NCBI RefSeq assembly: GCF_050624435.1
Contig: NW_027458541.1
Location: 1-64,000, forward strand
Length of the DNA stretch: 64,000 nt
Direction: 5' to 3'
From: Tenrec ecaudatus
Lineage: Eukaryota; Chordata; Mammalia; Afrosoricida; Tenrecidae
Shown here: piece by piece, positions 47,010 to 58,045 of the stretch
How the letters are laid out: every line of letters starts with the position of its first letter
Numbering within the stretch: position 1 is the stretch's first letter
Made by a program: the position numbers and the translations under genes
Notes under the pieces: model-generated
Databases searched by the model: none
What the model was told of the DNA's origin: nothing
What the model saw: only the letters and a program-made list of their open reading frames with translations

Positions 47010-48619
47010 GGCTAGGGCTCCCCTAGCCTTCAGGCTAGGGCACCCCTAGGCTTTAGGCTAGGGCTCCCCTAGGCTAAGGCTAGGGCTCCCCTAGCCTTCA
47101 GGCTAGGGCACCCCTAGGCTTTAGGCTAGGGCTCCCCTAGGCTAAGGCTAGGGCTCCCCTAGCCTTCAGGCTAGGGCACCCCTAGGCTTTAGGCTAGGGC
47201 TCCCCTAGGCTAAGGCTAGGGCTCCCCTAGCCTTCAGGCTAGGGCACCCCTAGGCTTTAGGCTAGGGCTCCCCTAGGCTAAGGCTAGGGCTCCCCTAGCC
47301 TTCAGGCTAGGGCACCCCTAGGCTTTAGGCTAGGGCTCCCCTAGGCTAAGGCTAGGGCTCCCCTAGCCTTCAGGCTAGGGCACCCCTAGGCTTTAGGCTA
47401 GGGCTCCCCTAGGCTAAGGCTAGGGCTCCCCTAGCCTTCAGGCTAGGGCACCCCTAGGCTTTAGGCTAGGGCTCCCCTAGGCTAAGGCTAGGGCTCCCCT
47501 AGCCTTCAGGCTAGGGCACCCCTAGGCTTTAGGCTAGGGCTCCCCTAGGCTAAGGCTAGGGCTCCCCTAGCCTTCAGGCTAGGGCACCCCTAGGCTTTAG
47601 GCTAGGGCTCCCCTAGGCTAAGGCTAGGGCTCCCCTAGCCTTCAGGCTAGGGCACCCCTAGGCTTTAGGCTAGGGCTCCCCTAGGCTAAGGCTAGGGCTC
47701 CCCTAGCCTTCAGGCTAGGGCACCCCTAGGCTTTAGGCTAGGGCTCCCCTAGGCTAAGGCTAGGGCTCCCCTAGCCTTCAGGCTAGGGCACCCCTAGGCT
47801 TTAGGCTAGGGCTCCCCTAGGCTAAGGCTAGGGCTCCCCTAGCCTTCAGGCTAGGGCTCCCCTAGGCTTTAGGCTAGGGCTCCCCTAGGCTAAGGCTAGG
47901 GCTCCCCTAGCCTTCAGGCTAGGGCACCCCTAGGCTTTAGGCTAGGGCTCCCCTAGGCTAAGGCTAGGGCTCCCCTAGCCTTCAGGCTAGGGCACCCCTA
48001 GGCTTTAGGCTGGGGCTCCCCTAGGCTAAGGCTAGGGCTCCCCTAGCCTTCAGGCTAGGGCACCCCTAGGCTTTAGGCTGGGGCTCCCCTAGGCTAAGGC
48101 TAGGGCTCCCCTAGCCTTCAGGCTAGGGCACCCCTAGGCTTTAGGCTGGGGCTCCCCTAGGCTAAGGCTAGGGCTCCCCTAGCCTTCAGGCTAGGGCACC
48201 CCTAGGCTTTAGGCTGGGGCTCCCCTAGGCTAAGGCTAGGGCTCCCCTAGCCTTCAGGCTAGGGCACCCCTAGGCTTTAGGCTGGGGCTCCCCTAGGCTA
48301 AGGCTAGGGCTCCCCTAGCCTTCAGGCTAGGGCACCCCTAGGCTTTAGGCTAGGGCTCCCCTAGGCTAAGGCTAGGGCTCCCCTAGCCTTCAGGCTAGGG
48401 CACCCCTAGGCTTTAGGCTAGGGCTCCCCTAGGCTAAGGCTAGGGCTCCCCTAGCCTTCAGGCTAGGGCACCCCTAGGCTTTAGGCTAGGGCTCCCCTAG
48501 GCTAAGGCTAGGGCTCCCCTAGCCTTCAGGCTAGGGCACCCCAAGGCTTTAGGCTAGGGCTCCCCTAGGCTAAGGCTAGGGCTCCCCTAGCCTTCAGGCT
48601 AGGGCACCCCCAGGCTTTA
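47010..48619 (+). repeat. Block M: canonical 68-bp units, CpG-free
   Basis: The end of the junction unit, then 23 long units (47056-48619, exactly 23 x 68) with ttcagg and a CAC-centred S3, the same type as block C about 35 kb away. Variants: one CTC-centred S3 (about 47859), five consecutive ggctggggctcc S1 copies (48010-48286), and at the right edge ccaagg (about 48542) then cccagg (about 48610) at the site that becomes ctcgg in block N. Confidence 0.93.
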
Positions 48620-51600
48620 GGCTAGGGCTCCCCTAGGCTAAGGCTAGGGCTCCCCTAGCCTTCAGGCTAGGGCACCCCTCGGCTTTAGGCTAGGGCTCCC
48701 CTAGGCTAAGGCTAGGGCTCCCCTAGCCTTCAGGCTAGGGCACCCCTCGGCTTTAGGCTAGGGCTCCCCTAGGCTAAGGCTAGGGCTCCCCTAGCCTTCA
48801 GGCTAGGGCACCCCTCGGCTTTAGGCTAGGGCTCCCCTAGGCTAAGGCTAGGGCTCCCCTAGCCTTCAGGCTAGGGCACCCCTCGGCTTTAGGCTAGGGC
48901 TCCCCTAGGCTAAGGCTAGGGCTCCCCTAGCCTTCAGGCTAGGGCACCCCTCGGCTTTAGGCTAGGGCTCCCCTAGGCTAAGGCTAGGGCTCCCCTAGCC
49001 TTCAGGCTAGGGCACCCCTCGGCTTTAGGCTAGGGCTCCCCTAGGCTAAGGCTAGGGCTCCCCTAGCCTTCAGGCTAGGGCACCCCTCGGCTTTAGGCTA
49101 GGGCTCCCCTAGGCTAAGGCTAGGGCTCCCCTAGCCTTCAGGCTAGGGCACCCCTCGGCTTTAGGCTAGGGCTCCCCTAGGCTAAGGCTAGGGCTCCCCT
49201 AGCCTTCAGGCTAGGGCACCCCTCGGCTTTAGGCTAGGGCTCCCCTAGGCTAAGGCTAGGGCTCCCCTAGCCTTCAGGCTAGGGCACCCCTCGGCTTTAG
49301 GCTAGGGCTCCCCTAGGCTAAGGCTAGGGCTCCCCTAGCCTTCAGGCTAGGGCACCCCTCGGCTTTAGGCTAGGGCTCCCCTAGGCTAAGGCTAGGGCTC
49401 CCCTAGCCTTCAGGCTAGGGCACCCCTCGGCTTTAGGCTAGGGCTCCCCTAGGCTAAGGCTAGGGCTCCCCTAGCCTTCAGGCTAGGGCACCCCTCGGCT
49501 TTAGGCTAGGGCTCCCCTAGGCTAAGGCTAGGGCTCCCTAGCCTTCAGGCTAGGGCACCCCTCGGCTTTAGGCTAGGGCTCCCCTAGGCTAAGGCTAGGG
49601 CTCCCCTAGCCTTCAGGCTAGGGCACCCCTCGGCTTTAGGCTAGGGCTCCCCTAGGCTAAGGCTAGGGCTCCCCTAGCCTTCAGGCTAGGGCACCCCTCG
49701 GCTTTAGGCTAGGGCTCCCCTAGGCTAAGGCTAGGGCTCCCCTAGCCTTCAGGCTAGGGCACCCCTCGGCTTTAGGCTAGGGCTCCCCTAGGCTAAGGCT
49801 AGGGCTCCCTAGCCTTCAGGCTAGGGCACCCCTCGGCTTTAGGCTAGGGCTCCCCTAGGCTAAGGCTAGGGCTCCCCTAGCCTTCAGGCTAGGGCACCCC
49901 TCGGCTTTAGGCTAGGGCTCCCCTAGGCTAAGGCTAGGGCTCCCCTAGCCTTCAGGCTAGGGCACCCCTCGGCTTTAGGCTAGGGCTCCCCTAGGCTAAG
50001 GCTAGGGCTCCCTAGCCTTCAGGCTAGGGCACCCCTCGGCTTTAGGCTAGGGCTCCCCTAGGCTAAGGCTAGGGCTCCCCTAGCCTTCAGGCTAGGGCAC
50101 CCCTCGGCTTTAGGCTAGGGCTCCCTAGGCTAAGGCTAGGGCTCCCCTAGCCTTCAGGCTAGGGCACCCCTCGGCTTTAGGCTAGGGCTCCCCTAGGCTA
50201 AGGCTAGGGCTCCCCTAGCCTTCAGGCTAGGGCACCCCTCGGCTTTAGGCTAGGGCTCCCCTAGGCTAAGGCTAGGGCTCCCCTAGCCTTCAGGCTAGGG
50301 CACCCCTCGGCTTTAGGCTAGGGCTCCCCTAGGCTAAGGCTAGGGCTCCCCTAGCCTTCAGGCTAGGGCACCCCTCGGCTTTAGGCTAGGGCTCCCCTAG
50401 GCTAAGGCTAGGGCTCCCCTAGCCTTCAGGCTAGGGCACCCCTCGGCTTTAGGCTAGGGCTCCCCTAGGCTAAGGCTAGGGCTCCCCTAGCCTTCAGGCT
50501 AGGGCACCCCTCGGCTTTAGGCTAGGGCTCCCCTAGGCTAAGGCTAGGGCTCCCCTAGCCTTCAGGCTAGGGCACCCCTCGGCTTTAGGCTAGGGCTCCC
50601 CTAGGCTAAGGCTAGGGCTCCCCTAGCCTTCAGGCTAGGGCACCCCTCGGCTTTAGGCTAGGGCTCCCCTAGGCTAAGGCTAGGGCTCCCCTAGCCTTCA
50701 GGCTAGGGCACCCCTCGGCTTTAGGCTAGGGCTCCCCTAGGCTAAGGCTAGGGCTCCCCTAGCCTTCAGGCTAGGGCACCCCTCGGCTTTAGGCTAGGGC
50801 TCCCCTAGGCTAAGGCTAGGGCTCCCCTAGCCTTCAGGCTAGGGCACCCCTCGGCTTTAGGCTAGGGCTCCCCTAGGCTAAGGCTAGGGCTCCCCTAGCC
50901 TTCAGGCTAGGGCACCCCTCGGCTTTAGGCTAGGGCTCCCCTAGGCTAAGGCTAGGGCTCCCCTAGCCTTCAGGCTAGGGCACCCCTCGGCTTTAGGCTA
51001 GGGCTCCCCTAGGCTAAGGCTAGGGCTCCCCTAGCCTTCAGGCTAGGGCACCCCTCGGCTTTAGGCTAGGGCTCCCCTAGGCTAAGGCTAGGGCTCCCCT
51101 AGCCTTCAGGCTAGGGCACCCCTCGGCTTTAGGCTAGGGCTCCCCTAGGCTAAGGCTAGGGCTCCCCTAGCCTTCAGGCTAGGGCACCCCTCGGCTTTAG
51201 GCTAGGGCTCCCCTAGGCTAAGGCTAGGGCTCCCCTAGCCTTCAGGCTAGGGCACCCCTCGGCTTTAGGCTAGGGCTCCCCTAGGCTAAGGCTAGGGCTC
51301 CCCTAGCCTTCAGGCTAGGGCACCCCTCGGCTTTAGGCTAGGGCTCCCCTAGGCTAAGGCTAGGGCTCCCCTAGCCTTCAGGCTAGGGCACCCCTCGGCT
51401 TTAGGCTAGGGCTCCCCTAGGCTAAGGCTAGGGCTCCCCTAGCCTTCAGGCTAGGGCACCCCTCGGCTTTAGGCTAGGGCTCCCCTAGGCTAAGGCTAGG
51501 GCTCCCCTAGCCTTCAGGCTAGGGCACCCCTCGGCTTTAGGCTAGGGCTCCCCTAGGCTAAGGCTGGGGCTCCCCTAGCCTTCAGGCTAGGGCACCCCTC

Positions 51601-53919
51601 GGCTTTAGGCTAGGGCTCCCCTAGGCTAAGGCTGGGGCTCCCCTAGCCTTCAGGCTAGGGCACCCCTCGGCTTTAGGCTAGGGCTCCCCTAGGCTAAGGC
51701 TGGGGCTCCCCTAGCCTTCAGGCTAGGGCACCCCTCGGCTTTAGGCTAGGGCTCCCCTAGGCTAAGGCTGGGGCTCCCCTAGCCTTCAGGCTAGGGCACC
51801 CCTCGGCTTTAGGCTAGGGCTCCCCTAGGCTAAGGCTGGGGCTCCCCTAGCCTTCAGGCTAGGGCACCCCTCGGCTTTAGGCTAGGGCTCCCCTAGGCTA
51901 AGGCTGGGGCTCCCCTAGCCTTCAGGCTAGGGCACCCCTCGGCTTTAGGCTAGGGCTCCCCTAGGCTAAGGCTGGGGCTCCCCTAGCCTTCAGGCTAGGG
52001 CACCCCTCGGCTTTAGGCTAGGGCTCCCCTAGGCTAAGGCTGGGGCTCCCCTAGCCTTCAGGCTAGGGCACCCCTCGGCTTTAGGCTAGGGCTCCCCTAG
52101 GCTAAGGCTGGGGCTCCCCTAGCCTTCAGGCTAGGGCACCCCTCGGCTTTAGGCTAGGGCTCCCCTAGGCTAAGGCTGGGGCTCCCCTAGCCTTCAGGCT
52201 AGGGCACCCCTCGGCTTTAGGCTAGGGCTCCCCTAGGCTAAGGCTGGGGCTCCCCTAGCCTTCAGGCTAGGGCACCCCTCGGCTTTAGGCTAGGGCTCCC
52301 CTAGGCTAAGGCTGGGGCTCCCCTAGCCTTCAGGCTAGGGCACCCCTCGGCTTTAGGCTAGGGCTCCCCTAGGCTAAGGCTGGGGCTCCCCTAGCCTTCA
52401 GGCTAGGGCACCCCTCGGCTTTAGGCTAGGGCTCCCCTAGGCTAAGGCTGGGGCTCCCCTAGCCTTCAGGCTAGGGCACCCCTCGGCTTTAGGCTAGGGC
52501 TCCCCTAGGCTAAGGCTGGGGCTCCCCTAGCCTTCAGGCTAGGGCACCCCTCGGCTTTAGGCTAGGGCTCCCCTAGGCTAAGGCTGGGGCTCCCCTAGCC
52601 TTCAGGCTAGGGCACCCCTCGGCTTTAGGCTAGGGCTCCCCTAGGCTAAGGCTGGGGCTCCCCTAGCCTTCAGGCTAGGGCACCCCTCGGCTTTAGGCTA
52701 GGGCTCCCCTAGGCTAAGGCTGGGGCTCCCCTAGCCTTCAGGCTAGGGCACCCCTCGGCTTTAGGCTAGGGCTCCCCTAGGCTAAGGCTAGGGCTCCCCT
52801 AGCCTTCAGGCTAGGGCACCCCTCGGCTTTAGGCTAGGGCTCCCCTAGGCTAAGGCTAGGGCTCCCCTAGCCTTCAGGCTAGGGCACCCCTCGGCTTTAG
52901 GCTAGGGCTCCCCTAGGCTAAGGCTAGGGCTCCCCTAGCCTTCAGGCTAGGGCACCCCTCGGCTTTAGGCTAGGGCTCCCCTAGGCTAAGGCTAGGGCTC
53001 CCCTAGCCTTCAGGCTAGGGCACCCCTCGGCTTTAGGCTAGGGCTCCCCTAGGCTAAGGCTAGGGCTCCCCTAGCCTTCAGGCTAGGGCACCCCTCGGCT
53101 TTAGGCTAGGGCTCCCCTAGGCTAAGGCTAGGGCTCCCCTAGCCTTCAGGCTAGGGCACCCCTCGGCTTTAGGCTAGGGCTCCCCTAGGCTAAGGCTAGG
53201 GCTCCCCTAGCCTTCAGGCTAGGGCACCCCTCGGCTTTAGGCTAGGGCTCCCCTAGGCTAAGGCTAGGGCTCCCCTAGCCTTCAGGCTAGGGCACCCCTC
53301 GGCTTTAGGCTAGGGCTCCCCTAGGCTAAGGCTAGGGCTCCCCTAGCCTTCAGGCTAGGGCACCCCTCGGCTTTAGGCTAGGGCTCCCCTAGGCTAAGGC
53401 TAGGGCTCCCCTAGCCTTCAGGCTAGGGCACCCCTCGGCTTTAGGCTAGGGCTCCCCTAGGCTAAGGCTAGGGCTCCCCTAGCCTTCAGGCTAGGGCACC
53501 CCTCGGCTTTAGGCTAGGGCTCCCCTAGGCTAAGGCTAGGGCTCCCCTAGCCTTCAGGCTAGGGCACCCCTCGGCTTTAGGCTAGGGCTCCCCTAGGCTA
53601 AGGCTAGGGCTCCCCTAGCCTTCAGGCTAGGGCACCCCTCGGCTTTAGGCTAGGGCTCCCCTAGGCTAAGGCTAGGGCTCCCCTAGCCTTCAGGCTAGGG
53701 CACCCCTCGGCTTTAGGCTAGGGCTCCCCTAGGCTAAGGCTAGGGCTCCCCTAGCCTTCAGGCTAGGGCACCCCTCGGCTTTAGGCTAGGGCTCCCCTAG
53801 GCTAAGGCTAGGGCTCCCCTAGCCTTCAGGCTAGGGCACCCCTCGGCTTTAGGCTAGGGCTCCCCTAGGCTAAGGCTAGGGCTCCCCTAGCCTTCAGGCT
53901 AGGGCACCCCTCGGCTTTA
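48620..53919 (+). repeat. Block N: 78 long units with cccctcggcttta
   Basis: Seventy-eight units in which the S3 right arm reads cccctcgg in place of cccctagg, adding one CpG per unit. 5,300 bases equals 78 x 68 minus four C-run deletions (49536, 49807, 50010, 50123). An inner run of 18 units (51565-52721) has ggctggggctcc in S2. The variant starts and stops abruptly and is fixed in every unit between. Confidence 0.95.
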
Positions 53920-56506
53920 GGCTAGGGCTCCCCTAGGCTAAGGCTAGGGCTCCCCTAGCCTTCAGGCTAGGGCACCCCTAGGCTTTAGGCTAGGGCTCCC
54001 CTAGGCTAAGGCTAGGGCTCCCCTAGCCTTCAGGCTAGGGCACCCCTAGGCTTTAGGCTAGGGCTCCCCTAGCCTAAGGCTAGGGCTCCCCTAGCCTTCA
54101 GGCTAGGGCACCCCTAGGCTTTAGGCTAGGGCTCCCCTAGCCTAAGGCTAGGGCTCCCCTAGCCTTCAGCCTAGGGCACCCCTAGGCTTTAGGCTAGGGC
54201 TCCCCTAGCCTAAGGCTAGGGCTCCCCTAGCCTTCAGCCTAGGGCACCCCTAGGCTTTAGGCTAGGGCTCCCCTAGCCTAAGGCTAGGGCTCCCCTAGCC
54301 TTCAGCCTAGGGCACCCCTAGGCTTTAGGCTAGGGCTCCCCTAGCCTACGGCTAGGGCTCCCCTAGCCTTCAGCCTAGGGCACCCCTAGGCTTTAGGCTA
54401 GGGCTCCCCTAGCCTTCAGGCTAGGGCACCCCTAGGCTTTAGGCTAGGGCTCCCCTAGGCTTTAGGCTAGGGCTCCCCTAGCCTAAGGCTAGGGCTCCCC
54501 TAGCCTTCAGCCTAGGGCACCCCTAGGCTTTAGGCTAGGGCTCCCCTAGCCTAAGGCTAGGGCTCCCCTAGCCTTCAGCCTAGGGCACCCCTAGGCTTTA
54601 GGCTAGGGCTCCCCTAGCCTAAGGCTAGGGCTCCCCTAGCCTTCAGCCTAGGGCACCCCTAGGCTTTAGGCTAGGGCTCCCCTAGCCTAAGGCTAGGGCT
54701 CCCCTAGCCTTCAGCCTAGGCCACCCCTAGGCTTTAGGCTAGGGCTCCCCTAGCCTAAGGCTAGGGCTCCCCTAGCCTTCAGCCTAGGGCACCCCTAGGC
54801 TTTAGGCTAGGGCTCCCCTAGCCTAAGGCTAGGGCTCCCCTAGCCTTCAGCCTAGGGCACCCCTAGGCTTTAGGCTAGGGCTCCCCTAGCCTAAGGCTAG
54901 GGCTCCCCTAGCCTTCAGCCTAGGGCACCCCTAGGCTTTAGGCTAGGGCTCCCCTAGCCTAAGGCTAGGGCTCCCCTAGCCTTCAGCCTAGGGCACCCCT
55001 AGGCTTTAGGCTAGGGCTCCCCTAGCCTTAGGCTAGGGCTCCCCTAGCCTTCAGCCTAGGGCACCCCTAGGCTTTAGGCTAGGGCTCCCCTAGCCTAAGG
55101 CTAGGGCTCCCCTAGCCTTCAGCCTAGGGCACCCCTAGGCTTTAGGCTAGGGCTCCCCTAGCCTAAGGCTAGGGCTCCCCTAGCCTTCAGCCTAGGGCAC
55201 CCCTAGGCTTTAGGCTAGGGCTCCCCTAGCCTTAGGCTAGGGCTCCCCTAGCCTTCAGCCTAGGGCACCCCTAGGCTTTAGGCTAGGGCTCCCCTAGCCT
55301 AAGGCTAGGGCTCCCCTAGCCTTCAGCCTAGGGCACCCCTAGGCTTTAGGCTAGGGCTCCCCTAGCCTAAGGCTAGGGCTCCCCTAGCCTTCAGCCTAGG
55401 GCACCCCTAGGCTTTAGGCTAGGGCTCCCCTAGCCTAAGGCTAGGGCTCCCCTAGCCTTCAGCCTAGGGCACCCCTAGGCTTTAGGCTAGGGCTCCCCTA
55501 GCCTTCAGGCTAGGGCACCCCTAGGCTTTAGGCTAGGGCTCCCCTAGCCTAAGGCTAGGGCTCCCCTAGCCTTCAGCCTAGGGCACCCCTAGGCTTTAGG
55601 CTAGGGCTCCCCTAGCCTAAGGCTAGGGCTCCCCTAGCCTTCAGCCTAGGGCACCCCTAGGCTTTAGGCTAGGGCTCCCCTAGCCTAAGGCTAGGGCTCC
55701 CCTAGCCTTCAGCCTAGGGCACCCCTAGGCTTTAGGCTAGGGCTCCCCTAGCCTAAGGCTAGGGCTCCCCTAGCCTTCAGCCTAGGCCACCCCTAGGCTT
55801 TAGGCTAGGGCTCCCCTAGCCTAAGGCTAGGGCTCCCCTAGCCTTCAGCCTAGGGCACCCCTAGGCTTTAGGCTAGGGCTCCCCTAGCCTAAGGCTAGGG
55901 CTCCCCTAGCCTTCAGCCTAGGGCACCCCTAGGCTTTAGGCTAGGGCTCCCCTAGCCTAAGGCTAGGGCTCCCCTAGCCTTCAGCCTAGGGCACCCCTAG
56001 GCTTTAGGCTAGGGCTCCCCTAGCCTAAGGCTAGGGCTCCCCTAGCCTTCAGCCTAGGGCACCCCTAGGCTTTAGGCTAGGGCTCCCCTAGCCTTAGGCT
56101 AGGGCTCCCCTAGCCTTCAGCCTAGGGCACCCCTAGGCTTTAGGCTAGGGCTCCCCTAGCCTAAGGCTAGGGCTCCCCTAGCCTTCAGCCTAGGGCACCC
56201 CTAGGCTTTAGGCTAGGGCTCCCCTAGCCTAAGGCTAGGGCTCCCCTAGCCTTCAGCCTAGGCCACCCCAAGGCTTTAGGCTAGGGCTCCCCTAGCCTAA
56301 GGCTAGGGCTCCCCTAGCCTTCAGCCTAGGCCACCCCTAGGCTTTAGGCTAGGGCTCCCCTAGCCTAAGGCTAGGGCTCCCCTAGCCTTCAGCCTAGGCC
56401 ACCCCTAGGCTTTAGGCTAGGGCTCCCCTAGCCTTCAGCCTAGGGCACCCCTAGGCTTTAGGCTAGGGCTCCCCTAGCCTTCAGCCTAGGGCACCCCTAG
56501 GCTTTA
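53920..56506 (+). repeat. Block O: 68-bp units with gcctaa and ttcagcct
   Basis: After two canonical units, S1 ends in tagcctaa in place of taggctaa (from 54071), and from about 54161 the linker is ttcagcct in place of ttcaggct. Both are G-to-C changes and both persist to about 56400. They create 9-bp arms in two places: CCCTAGCCT-A-AGGCTAGGG (example 54544-54562) and AGCCTAGGG-CAC-CCCTAGGCT (example 54577-54597). Units lacking S1 (about 46 bp) occur near 54396, 55495, 56412 and 56460. The block also has scattered changes such as ctacgg (54356), gcctaggcca (54719, 55787 and later) and ccccaagg (56270). Confidence 0.92.
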
Positions 56507-57384
56507 GGCTAGGGCTCCCCTAGGCTAAGGCTAGGGCTCCCCTAGCCTTCAGCCTAGGGCACCCCTAGGCTTTAGGCTAGGGCTCCCCTAGGCTAAGGCT
56601 AGGGCTCCCCTAGCCTTCAGCCTAGGGCACCCCTAGGCTTTAGGCTCCCCTAGGCTAAGGCTAGGGCTCCCCTAGCCTTCAGCCTAGGGCACCCCTAGGC
56701 TTTAGGCTAGGGCTCCCCTAGGCTAAGGCTAGGGCTCCCCTGACCTTCAGCCTAGGGCAACCCTAGGCTTTAGGCTAGGGCTCCCCTAGGCTAAGGCTAG
56801 GGCTCCCCTGGCCTTCAGCCTAGGGCACCCCTAGGCTTTAGGCTAGGGCTCCCCTAGGCTAAGGCTAGGGCTCCCCTGGCCTTCAGCCTAGGGCACCCCT
56901 AGGCTTTAGGCTAGGGCTCCCCTAGGCTAAGGCTAGGGCTCCCCTGGCCTTCAGCCTAGGGCACCCCTAGGCTTTAGGCTAGGGCTCCCCTAGGCTAAGG
57001 CTAGGGCTCCCCTGGCCTTCAGCCTAGGGCACCCCTAGGCTTTAGGCTAGGGCTCCCCTAGGCTAAGGCTAGGGCTCCCCTGGCCTTCAGCCTAGGGCAC
57101 CCCTAGGCTTTAGGCTAGGGCTCCCCTAGGCTAAGGCTAGGGCTCCCCTGGCCTTCAGCCTAGGGCACCCCTAGGCTTTAGGCTAGGGCTCCCCTAGGCT
57201 AAGGCTAGGGCTCCCCTGGCCTTCAGGCTAGGGCACCCCTAGGCTTTAGGCTAGGGCTCCCCTAGGCTAAGGCTAGGGCTCCCCTGGCCTTCAGGCTAGG
57301 GCACCCCTAGGCTTTAGGCTAGGGCTCCGCTAGGCTAAGGCTAGGGCTCCCCTGGCCTTCAGGCTAGGGCACCCCTAGGCTTTA
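56507..57384 (+). repeat. Block P: long units with cctggcc in S2
   Basis: S1 is back to taggctaa while the linker stays ttcagcct until about 57218. One short unit occurs at about 56645. From 56810 to 57354 nine units have cctggcctt in place of cctagcctt, preceded by one with cctgacc and gcaaccc (56741-56765). One ccgctagg lies at about 57328. Confidence 0.9.
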
Positions 57385-58045
57385 GGCTAGGGCTCCCCTA
57401 GGCTAAGGCTAGGGCTCCCCTAGACTTCAGGCTAGGGCACCCCTAGGCTTTAGGCTAGGGCTCCCCTAGGCTAAGGCTAGGGCTCCCCTAGCCTTCAGGC
57501 TAGGGCACCCCTAGGCTTTAGGCTAGGGCTCCCCTAGGCTAAGGCTAGGGCTCCCCTAGCCTTCAGGCTAGGGCACCCCTAGGCTTTAGGCTAGGGCTCC
57601 CTAGGCTAAGGCTAGGGCTCCCCTAGCCTTCAGGCTAGGGCACCCCTAGGCTTTAGGCTAGGGCTCCCCTAGGCTAAGGCTAGGGCTCCCCTAGCCTTCA
57701 GGCTAGGGCACCCCTAGGCTTTAGGCTAGGGCTCCCCTAGGCTAAGGCTAGGGCTCCCCTAGCCTTCAGGCTAGGGCACCCGTAGGCTTTAGGCTCCCCT
57801 AGGCTAAGGCTAGGGCTCCCCTAGCCTTCAGGCTAGGGCACCCCTAGGCTTTAGGCTAGGGCTCCCCTAGGCTAAGGCTAGGGCTCCCCTAGCCTTCAGG
57901 CTAGGGCACCCCTAGGCTTTAGGCTCCCCTAGGCTAAGGCTAGGGCTCCCCTAGCCTTCAGGCTAGGGCACCCCTAAGCTTTAGGCTCCCCTAGGCTAAG
58001 GCTAGGGCTCCCCTAGCCTTCAGGCTAGGGCACCCCTAGGCTTTA
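57385..58045 (+). repeat. Block R: transition, long and short canonical units
   Basis: Canonical ttcagg units, first long then mixed with short ones from about 57790. Private changes: tagacttc (57421), a lost C (57599), cccgtagg (57781) and cctaagc (57974). No other feature is visible. Confidence 0.87.
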
